The notes beneath the pieces were generated by a model. That model was not told where the DNA came from and did not search any database. It saw only the letters and a program-made list of their open reading frames with translations. Position numbers and translations under genes: made by a program. From Bacteroidota bacterium (GTDB lineage Bacteria; Bacteroidota; Bacteroidia; Cytophagales; Cyclobacteriaceae), in contig JAEZDW010000310.1 of the NCBI GenBank assembly GCA_023417955.1, forward strand, positions 1 to 6,191: DNA of 6,191 nucleotides, in the 5' to 3' direction. Positions 1-5,383 of the stretch are shown piece by piece (positions within the stretch are counted from its first letter, which is position 1; the number at the start of each line of letters is the position of its first letter).

Positions 1-41
1 TATTCACACTATTTGACCAATAACAAACCAGCGTTGTTCCA

Positions 42-54
42 GAGGCGTAGCCTC
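42..54. repeat. Short perfect hairpin GAGGC-GTA-GCCTC, copy 1
   Basis: A 5-bp perfect inverted repeat with a three-base loop. A second copy with the same arms and loop GAA lies at 153-165. It sits in the non-coding region downstream of the paralog B gene. No U-tract follows it, so it is a poor terminator by itself. It is more likely a small dispersed hairpin repeat, but with only two copies visible this is uncertain. Confidence 0.4.
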
Positions 55-152
55 GACTACATATTGTAAGGACGGACTTCAGTCAGTGCGAGTACAAAGC
101 CAGGCACCTCTTCCCCTGCACAAAACATCACTCACGCCGTTTTCACCTCCAA

Positions 153-165
153 GAGGCGAAGCCTC
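153..165. repeat. Short perfect hairpin GAGGC-GAA-GCCTC, copy 2
   Basis: Same arms as the hairpin at 42-54, with one base changed in the loop. In the minus-strand transcript the stem can grow by two G-U pairs to about 7 bp. It lies just beyond the larger terminator-like hairpin at 180-211, so it could be a secondary transcript-end structure or a dispersed repeat. Confidence 0.4.
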
Positions 166-179
166 CCCTCCTGATAACC

Positions 180-211
180 AAAGAGGCTGCCCCTTTCAAG
201 GCAACCTCCTT
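180..211 (-). terminator. Terminator-like 12-bp hairpin after the module
   Basis: On the minus strand the arms AAGGAGGTTGCC and GGCAGCCTCTTT enclose an 8-nt loop. All 12 positions pair in the minus-strand RNA because the two irregular positions are G-U pairs. In a plus-strand RNA those positions would be A-C mismatches. The hairpin lies 45 nt downstream of the paralog B stop codon. The U-run is only three bases, all within the stem, so termination efficiency is uncertain. Confidence 0.55.
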
Positions 212-256
212 CCTAAACATCATGCAACGTGCTTAATCTAAATCATTGCCTAATGT

Positions 257-1498
257 TCAATTTTGCGTCAACTCAATGGTATCCACTTCCGACCACGGTA
301 TATATACGCTGCTTCGCTCCTTGCCGGGAAATATAAGCAAGCCCTGATTTCGCCTGCCAACATCCTGCGCATCATCAAGTTTCAAGGTTTTCCCGCCGGT
401 GAGTTCAACGACGCTGCGGTGTGAACCATTCGTTGTGATCTTCTTAATGTTTTTGAAAGGCACGGTGTACTCAAACTCACCTTCCTTACCCTGCAGCAAT
501 TCAAAATCATAGGCTTCATCCAGGTCGAAAACAAGTCTGCCAGACATCGTGTTTCCATCGCGTGTCTTCACCCGTGCTGTAAGCTCCTTCGGGTTCTTAT
601 AGTCGCTGTACGACAACAGTCCGTCATCGGCATTATCGGAAAATGTCACCTTACCAAATTCAGACCATGGGATAATGAAAGCAGGAAATTCGCGACTCAT
701 AACAATCACACCACGGTGCCCCTTAGCAACATCATTGCTACCACTCATTTCGATACGTCGACCGGATTTCAATTCGACGATACTCCTGCCGCCTCGTTTC
801 TCGATTGAACGGATCTTCCCGAAATCGATAGACAATTTCCCGTCCTCGGATTCGCCATCGAGCTTATCTGTAGAAAGACGTTCGTCGCGATCCCACTGAA
901 TATACCCGGTTACTTTTTTGCCGAAAGCTTCTACCGTTCCGAATAAAGGCTCACCAAATTTCGCGGATAGCGTTGATGGCGTCTTTATAAACTCAACTTT
1001 TCCAATCCGGCTCCAGCGCAGTTTCACCTCTCCGAGTTCTCTATCAAGTATTACGACGTCGTTGCCGATATCATTGTAACCTTCACCTAACACCGTGACG
1101 CGGGTGCCGTCTCTCAATTCGATTTCCGCACGCTGACTACCAGTCGGTCGAAGAGATTTGATATCGCCGAACTGACAGGTGAACTCGTGCGTGTAGTCGT
1201 TACGACCACCGACCCGCTTACTGACCCACCTTGAGAAGTTGTTTGAAACGCTTAACCACTCATGATTTTGCTGTGCGTCCAGCAGATCGAGATCGCGTGC
1301 AGAAAGGTAATTGAGGTTTTCGTTTTCCGTTTTTGCCGCGTTAAACAAATCAACCCAGTAAACTTCTTCCTTACCCCAGCGGATCGGGCCTTCATACGTT
1401 TTCTCGTCTACGGTGACGATCTTACCATACATGAAAATGTCGTCCTGACCTGCCGGAGGTTCGGCGATCAAGCTGGTGATGACTAATGCGAGTAACAT
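257..1498 (-). CDS. Exported triple-repeat protein of unknown function (paralog B)
   Basis: I do not recognise this family. The 413-residue product begins with a short hydrophobic segment (residues 1-12) that could be an export signal. It lacks the usual positive N-terminal residues, and a stop lies six codons upstream, so there is no longer in-frame start. The rest is beta-rich and made of three units at about 23-170, 185-286 and 305-410. Each unit has an aromatic residue followed by acidic residues (WGKEE 41-45, WDRDE 202-206, FDLDE 324-328), an ND or QD pair before I/V (142-143, 255-256, 378-379), and a closing PW or RW followed by F or L. Unit 1 carries an extra insertion and one Cys (108). 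The protein aligns over nearly its whole length with the 416-residue protein at 3505-4755, with roughly half identity by eye in unit 2. It follows the LytTR regulator gene after a 230-nt gap. A periplasmic or envelope location is inferred. Confidence 0.9.
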   Translation of the reverse strand: MLLALVITSLIAEPPAGQDDIFMYGKIVTVDEKTYEGPIRWGKEEVYWVDLFNAAKTENENLNYLSARDLDLLDAQQNHEWLSVSNNFSRWVSKRVGGRNDYTHEFTCQFGDIKSLRPTGSQRAEIELRDGTRVTVLGEGYNDIGNDVVILDRELGEVKLRWSRIGKVEFIKTPSTLSAKFGEPLFGTVEAFGKKVTGYIQWDRDERLSTDKLDGESEDGKLSIDFGKIRSIEKRGGRSIVELKSGRRIEMSGSNDVAKGHRGVIVMSREFPAFIIPWSEFGKVTFSDNADDGLLSYSDYKNPKELTARVKTRDGNTMSGRLVFDLDEAYDFELLQGKEGEFEYTVPFKNIKKITTNGSHRSVVELTGGKTLKLDDAQDVGRRNQGLLIFPGKERSSVYIPWSEVDTIELTQN

Positions 1499-1544
1499 AT
1501 TTTTGTTTTTGGATTACAGTTTTGCGACATCTGCCGCGTATCTG

Positions 1545-1558
1545 ATTCAAATTTGAAT
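1545..1558. promoter_or_regulatory. 14-bp perfect palindrome upstream of paralog B
   Basis: ATTCAAATTTGAAT is its own reverse complement and lies 46-59 nt before the paralog B start codon, where a promoter or operator would be expected. On the minus strand its CAAATTTG core matches seven of eight positions of the Bacteroidota -7 element TAnnTTTG. No -33 element is seen at the usual distance. A dimeric regulator site or part of a promoter are both possible. Confidence 0.3.
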
Positions 1559-1607
1559 AGTTTGAGTCAACGGAGCAGGTGTAAACTGACAAAGCTGGCA
1601 ATCACCT

Positions 1608-1646
1608 GACTGAACCGGGATAATCAATGGATGAATTTCCCGGTTG
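1608..1646 (-). promoter_or_regulatory. Candidate LytTR operator upstream of paralog B
   Basis: On the plus strand GACTGAACCGGGA (1608-1620) is identical to 4809-4821 upstream of paralog A. A second element begins with TGAAT at 1632, 21 bp after the first TGAA at 1611. CCGGTTG closes the block at 1640-1646, and a comparable CGGGTTG closes the one at 4838-4844. Twenty-one bp is two helical turns, the spacing known for LytTR regulators such as AgrA. AACCGGGA (1613-1620) and TCCCGGTT (1638-1645) also form a perfect inverted repeat with a 17-nt spacer, so a hairpin or a dyad operator is an alternative. The site is 109 nt before the start codon, inside the gap after the regulator gene. Confidence 0.4.
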
Positions 1647-1728
1647 AAAGACAGGAGAGGGCCACCGGGGTATCAGGCATGACGTTCTTACCAAGAAAGG
1701 AATAACTTCATACAAGACAGGATGACAG

Positions 1729-2484
1729 TCACTGGTCTATCCACTTCTTGAATTCAGGAGTGCGCTCCGCGCTGATAATGACTTCGTCACTCGTAGGCGG
1801 GTTGAGCGCAAGCTTAAGGCGACCTTTGAAATAAGGATGCATTTCCGCGATCGCGTCGAAAGTGATGATGTATTGTCTGTTCACACGAAAAAACGAGCGG
1901 GGATCAAGCAATTCGATAACTTCTTCGAGTGTCTGATCATACGGGTATCGCTTGCCGTCGCGCGTGACAATGTACGTAAGTTTGCTCTCGCTGTAGAAGT
2001 AAGCTACCTTCTCAGACGGGACGGCAGCGATTTTCTGCCCCACGCGAATCATGAACCGGCTCTTGTACTCCGGCTGGGGTGCCTTAAGGAAGCGAAGAAC
2101 TTCAGCGTAATCCGGCACAATGGGTTGTTTCGTTACACTTCGATATTTGTCCAGGCTGGTACGAAGCCGGTCTTTTTGAACAGGCTTCAACAGGTAGTCA
2201 ATACTGTTTACCTGAAAGGCGCGAATAGCATACTGATCGTATGCCGTGGTAAAAATAACCGGCTTTGTTATTTTCACACGCTCGAATATCTCAAATGAAA
2301 GTCCATCCAGGAGCTGAATATCTGCAAGGAATAAATCCGGGTGATCATTCGATTCCAGCCATTTAACCGAGCTCGCAACGGAGGCAAGCTTTGCCACGAC
2401 TTGCGCAGACGGCTCAACCTCCTTGATCAGCGATTCCATCTGGCCCGACGCCAGATTTTCATCCTCGATGATCACGACTTTCAT
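1729..2484 (-). CDS. LytTR-family response regulator
   Basis: Two-domain DNA-binding response regulator of 251 residues, the usual length for the LytT/AlgR/AgrA type. The receiver domain covers about residues 1-120. It has the acidic pocket E7/D8, phosphoacceptor Asp55 in LADIQ, the switch Thr79 or Thr80, and Lys100 followed by Pro101, so all catalytic positions are present. A linker of about 20 residues leads to a LytTR DNA-binding domain at about 143-250, with the typical FFRVNRQYI stretch at 198-206. It should be phosphorylated by the kinase encoded directly upstream. The two genes overlap by ATGA, so translation is probably coupled, and no separate Shine-Dalgarno sequence is seen. LytTR proteins bind pairs of direct repeats about 21 bp apart. 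Candidate sites of that kind precede both flanking paralog genes. Confidence 0.95.
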   Translation of the reverse strand: MKVVIIEDENLASGQMESLIKEVEPSAQVVAKLASVASSVKWLESNDHPDLFLADIQLLDGLSFEIFERVKITKPVIFTTAYDQYAIRAFQVNSIDYLLKPVQKDRLRTSLDKYRSVTKQPIVPDYAEVLRFLKAPQPEYKSRFMIRVGQKIAAVPSEKVAYFYSESKLTYIVTRDGKRYPYDQTLEEVIELLDPRSFFRVNRQYIITFDAIAEMHPYFKGRLKLALNPPTSDEVIISAERTPEFKKWIDQ

Positions 2485-3524
2485 ATATGTTCGACGTTAA
2501 GTAAAGGGATGTGAACTTCAAAATGGGTGTCCGACCGGATTACTCGCACTTCACTATCGGTGAAATGCGCATACCGCTTCCGAATATTATCAAGCCCGCT
2601 GCCGTCCCGGTCATCCGACGAATATCTTTCATTCAATGTATTACTTACAATCAAATAATCTTCCTCCATCTGCAGAATTTGTATAATCAGAGGCTTGTCT
2701 TCCGAAATGCTGTTGTGTTTGATTGCATTCTCAACCAGCATCTGAATCGACGCGGGCGGCAGAAAACGCGTCTTTGCCGTGGGTTCGACGTCGATGGTAA
2801 AAACGATATTGTTCTCAAAACGTGTTCGCAGCAGGAAAATATAGGATTCGATAAATTCAATTTCATCTGCCAGACTGATAAGGTCACCCGATGTTGCTTT
2901 GAGCAGACTCCTGTATACGTTCGCAAAGTTGGCGATGAAGTCCTTTGAGCGTGCAGCATCCTTGTCAATAAGCGCCGAAAGGATATTCAGATTATTAAAG
3001 AGAAAATGCGGATCAAGATGGTTCTTTAGCTGGCTGAGTTGGGAACGAATGTGTTCTTTCTGATAACGCTCAACCTCAAGTTCAGACTTTCGCCAGTGCC
3101 GCAGGAAATGAAGGCTGAAATAAATTGAATAACCCGGAATAAAAATAAAAGCTCCCCACACGTTCATGACGACGATTTGTTCAATTGACGGGGGTGCGGG
3201 TGTAAGGAATATTCTCAGGATAACGTAAGTCACGTTAATGAGCAGCAGCAGGTATGTGAGTCCAATCAGAAGCTGCACAAAAAATCGCAACGTTCCGGCA
3301 CGATCCCACGGCAACAATCTGTCGAAGACGCGTGTCAGGAGTTTGTTTCCGCCCCACACTAAAAGCGCAACTGCAACAAGCCATCCAATGCTCAGATACC
3401 ATACTGGTTCGGGGTCGTACACAATAATGATTGCTGCACCTGCAACAGCAAGCACAGCAACTACGATCAGGGCAACTAGTCTGCCCCGGACCGCTGGTGA
3501 GAAATTAGTCAAAGACAATCTCAT
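2481..3524 (-). CDS. LytS/YehU-type membrane sensor histidine kinase
   Basis: Sensor kinase of 347 residues. Four membrane helices lie at about 14-36, 42-60, 79-106 and 119-142. They are joined by very short outer loops, so there is no extracellular ligand-binding domain. A short coiled linker (about 145-168) leads to the His_kinase domain (PF06580 type), with phosphoacceptor His173 in the LDPHFLFNNLN motif at 170-180. The ATPase part shows the N box around N266 (ENAIKHN, 265-271) and a G box GSGLDNIRKRY at 308-318. All catalytic motifs are intact. It should autophosphorylate and pass phosphate to Asp55 of the regulator encoded next. Its start overlaps the end of paralog A by 20 nt. GGAAG stands 7 nt before the ATG, inside that gene, so it is probably read from the same transcript. 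The signal is unknown; a membrane or envelope cue, perhaps through a paralog, is inferred. Confidence 0.95.
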   Translation of the reverse strand: MRLSLTNFSPAVRGRLVALIVVAVLAVAGAAIIIVYDPEPVWYLSIGWLVAVALLVWGGNKLLTRVFDRLLPWDRAGTLRFFVQLLIGLTYLLLLINVTYVILRIFLTPAPPSIEQIVVMNVWGAFIFIPGYSIYFSLHFLRHWRKSELEVERYQKEHIRSQLSQLKNHLDPHFLFNNLNILSALIDKDAARSKDFIANFANVYRSLLKATSGDLISLADEIEFIESYIFLLRTRFENNIVFTIDVEPTAKTRFLPPASIQMLVENAIKHNSISEDKPLIIQILQMEEDYLIVSNTLNERYSSDDRDGSGLDNIRKRYAHFTDSEVRVIRSDTHFEVHIPLLNVEHI

Positions 3525-4755
3525 TGATATTCTTCCATGCGACGTACTTCGGTTCTTTCGTGCCTTTCACAAAAACAAGGACTCCACCGTTCTGTGATGA
3601 AACGTCACGCTGCCCTCCAAGAAGAAGTGATTCACCTGAACGCAACTCTACCATTGAATAGTCAAAGTTTTTTGGTTTAATACGACGAATATTTCGCAGC
3701 GGAATGATGTACTCAATATCGTCGTCTTTACCTTCTACCATTTCAAGATCCAACGCTTCGTCTATATCAAAGATAACCCGTCCGGACAATTCGCTGCCTT
3801 CAATGGGATAAACCGTCCCGTTCAGGATTCCCGGTGCCTTGAAATGTTGATATTCTACAGGACGCCCCGGTGAAGAAAACGTGATCCGTCGAAAGGCAGA
3901 CCACGGCAACTTAATGATGCCCACTTCGGGTACGGCAACGAAGACACCGCGGTTTTCACTGTTCACATCGTTGGAACCATGCATCATGAATTCCCGGCCC
4001 GAACGAAGCTTGACAAGGCTGCCTTTACCACTTTTTTCAATGGAAGCGATATCAGCAAAACGGATTGCCATCTTGCCATCAGGACCAGTTCCATCAAGCG
4101 GGTCTGTTGACAGGCGCTCATCGTTGTCCCACACAATAAATCCGGTGAAGGTTTGTTTGCGCATACCCACTACGGTACCATGAATCGGAGACCCAAAAAC
4201 AGTCTTGAGACGTGGCGCCGTTGACATGAACTCAATCCTTTCAATTTTATCCCATTCAACCGAGACGACTCCAAGTTCATCATCGATAACCTGGATACGT
4301 CCACCGATGTCGTTGTAGCCCTCGCCTGAGACCGTGATCTTGCCTCCGTTCTTAAACGTGATTCGTGCCTGGGACCTGGGAAGAGGGGTTATAGTTGCGA
4401 TGTCTCCGAACTGGCAGGTAAACTGATGCGAGGGCCTTTTATCTTCCCAAATACTGCTGAAACTCCAGTCGTACCCGAGCCATGAATCATTATCCTTTTT
4501 TTGTTCCGGCACCAGGTCCTTATAGTTGTTTTTGGTTTTGGCGGCATTGAAAAGATCTGTCCACAGCACTTCTTCCTTTCCCCAGCGGATAAGCCCGGTG
4601 TACGAAGTACCGCGGGTAACCACCTTGCCGTAAATCATGCCTTCGTATGGCTGTGCCGTAGCCTTGAAGCCTGCCAGACACGCTACCCCAACGCCGATGA
4701 CGATCAACAGCCATCGATAAAGTTCATTTTTTCTGTACGCTCCTGTCATTTCCAT
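3505..4755 (-). CDS. Exported triple-repeat protein of unknown function (paralog A)
   Basis: Unrecognised family. The product has 416 residues, or 414 if the second ATG (4749) is used; that ATG is better spaced from AAGGG at 4757-4761. It has a normal Sec signal peptide: basic residues at 8-14, a hydrophobic core at 15-30 and a likely cut after KATA (34). The mature part is beta-rich with three units at about 41-176, 190-293 and 311-415. Repeated positions are WGKEE (58-62), WDNDE (209-213) and FDIDE (329-333); ND/ND/RD at 148-149, 262-263 and 383-384; and W168, W285 and W407, each followed by a closing hydrophobic strand. Unit 1 carries an insertion of about 50 residues with the only Cys of the mature protein (114), also conserved in paralog B. 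It is the first gene of a coupled set with the kinase and regulator. A role in the envelope, possibly as signal partner or target of the two-component system, is inferred. Confidence 0.9.
   Translation of the reverse strand: MEMTGAYRKNELYRWLLIVIGVGVACLAGFKATAQPYEGMIYGKVVTRGTSYTGLIRWGKEEVLWTDLFNAAKTKNNYKDLVPEQKKDNDSWLGYDWSFSSIWEDKRPSHQFTCQFGDIATITPLPRSQARITFKNGGKITVSGEGYNDIGGRIQVIDDELGVVSVEWDKIERIEFMSTAPRLKTVFGSPIHGTVVGMRKQTFTGFIVWDNDERLSTDPLDGTGPDGKMAIRFADIASIEKSGKGSLVKLRSGREFMMHGSNDVNSENRGVFVAVPEVGIIKLPWSAFRRITFSSPGRPVEYQHFKAPGILNGTVYPIEGSELSGRVIFDIDEALDLEMVEGKDDDIEYIIPLRNIRRIKPKNFDYSMVELRSGESLLLGGQRDVSSQNGGVLVFVKGTKEPKYVAWKNINEIVFD
3531..3535 (-). promoter_or_regulatory. Ribosome binding site of the kinase gene, inside paralog A
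   Basis: On the minus strand GGAAG is separated by 7 nt from the ATG at 3524. It lies within the last codons of paralog A, which supports this start and translation of the kinase from the shared transcript. Confidence 0.4.
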
Positions 4756-4756
4756 G

Positions 4757-4761
4757 CCCTT
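4757..4761 (-). promoter_or_regulatory. Ribosome binding site bearing on the paralog A start
   Basis: AAGGG on the minus strand ends one base before the first ATG (4755) but 7 nt before the second (4749). The spacing favours the second ATG, giving a protein that begins MTGAYRK. Both forms keep the complete signal peptide. Confidence 0.35.
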
Positions 4762-4808
4762 GATAACGCTAAAATCGCCACTGCGGATGAGGGCTGCAAA
4801 CGGAATCG

Positions 4809-4844
4809 GACTGAACCGGGAAAAGGTATGCCTGAATCGGGTTG
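4809..4844 (-). promoter_or_regulatory. Candidate LytTR operator upstream of paralog A
   Basis: On the plus strand CTGAACCGGG (4811-4820) and CTGAATCGGG (4832-4841) form a direct repeat with nine of ten bases identical and a 21-bp period. The first half-site lies in a 13-mer identical to 1608-1620 upstream of paralog B, and the TGAAT half-site has the same spacing there. It lies 53 nt before the paralog A start. This is the clearest direct-repeat pair in the window and fits the binding mode of LytTR proteins. Binding by the neighbouring regulator is inferred only. Confidence 0.45.
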
Positions 4845-4848
4845 GAGG

Positions 4849-4880
4849 ATTTCTAATTTGGGGATTTATAATTTCTAATT
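4849..4880. repeat. AT-rich direct repeat ATTTCTAATT, two copies
   Basis: ATTTCTAATT occurs at 4849-4858 and again at 4871-4880, with ATTTATA between. It lies just upstream of the candidate operator of paralog A and could overlap its promoter. Simple AT-rich repeats of this kind are also common as intergenic filler. Confidence 0.35.
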
Positions 4881-4942
4881 GCGGTTTAACCTTAAGTATC
4901 CACCGGAATAATGTGTTTAGTTTTGCATAACGTTTGCCCCCT

Positions 4943-4980
4943 TAACCGCCAGGACGCCAAGGGCGCGGGGATTCGCAAGG
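4943..4980. repeat. Degenerate CGCCAAGGG-type repeat
   Basis: Successive units CGCCAGGA, CGCCAAGGG, CGCGGGGATT and CGCAAGGG follow a TTAACCGC lead-in, with a period of about 8-10 bases. The block ends two bases before the stop codon of the small membrane protein gene. From memory, similar runs (TTAACCGC followed by CGCcAAGG units) are dispersed in intergenic regions of many bacteria. That cannot be tested from this window. Confidence 0.4.
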
Positions 4981-4982
4981 GT

Positions 4983-5267
4983 TCATCGTGAGTTCACGAA
5001 TCGAAAAACAAGACTGATTGCGAAGATCAGGAAACCAAAAGTTGGGTAAGATACTCCGTTGCGCAAGGCACCGGCGACGATGGCCGGAGAAATATCTTCC
5101 GCCATTTCAATTGCTTCAAAAGCCTCAGACCACTGGCCATACAATCCAATTAAACCAAAAGCGGCAGCTGCCGCTCCAAGCGGAACAAGTGATCTTGGCT
5201 TTGATGTGTCTGCCAGGTATCGAGTCCTTACAAATTGCCACACCCCCATCCCTGCGATAAAAATCAA
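4983..5267 (-). CDS. Small MotA/TolQ/ExbB-like membrane protein, probably frameshifted at its start
   Basis: The frame gives 94 residues from a TTG codon. The second half resembles the conserved channel segment of MotA/TolQ/ExbB proteins: a Gly-rich helix (about 26-46, GLIGLYGQW), an amphipathic AFEAIEMAEDISPAIVAG stretch (49-66), then a final helix (about 76-90). The TTG start cuts the first membrane helix in half. The open frame continues 17 codons upstream to 5318 and completes this helix (PSPGIAFILYAF before the TTG), then meets TGA. A perfectly placed ATG (5320-5322) is one base out of frame: removing A at 5319 gives MDFLTPPSPG and a 112-residue protein. So either one base has been inserted (mutation or sequencing error) or a non-ATG start is used. 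Its partner and the driven process are unknown. The preceding gene ends 61 nt away. Confidence 0.6.
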   Translation of the reverse strand: MIFIAGMGVWQFVRTRYLADTSKPRSLVPLGAAAAAFGLIGLYGQWSEAFEAIEMAEDISPAIVAGALRNGVSYPTFGFLIFAISLVFRFVNSR

Positions 5268-5383
5268 AAAGGCATAAAGAATGAACGCAATGCCCGGACT
5301 CGGCGGGGTGAGGAAATCTCATATGTCAATAATACTGCCTTGTCTGTCTCAAAATTGTGACCCGGTCCGAGATAAATACAACG

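Noticed and set aside
1540..1570. A TTGACT box upstream of the palindrome as a sigma-70 type promoter for paralog B
   Set aside because: No convincing -10 element is present at 16-18 bp, and Bacteroidota use different promoter elements.
1837..2298. A 153-codon plus-strand open frame opposite the regulator gene
   Set aside because: It lies entirely antisense to a fully conserved response regulator, and its translation shows no domain pattern.
2511..2948. A 145-codon plus-strand open frame opposite the kinase gene
   Set aside because: It is antisense to the catalytic part of an intact kinase, and no recognisable protein features are seen.
4501..4878. A plus-strand open frame running from paralog A into its upstream region
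   Set aside because: It is antisense to the conserved first unit of paralog A, its composition is unlike a protein, and no start signal is seen.
5125..5322. A 65-codon minus-strand frame starting at the ATG at 5322
   Set aside because: Its translation is low-complexity, without the membrane helices, and it ends inside the small membrane protein. The ATG more likely belongs to the frame one base away.
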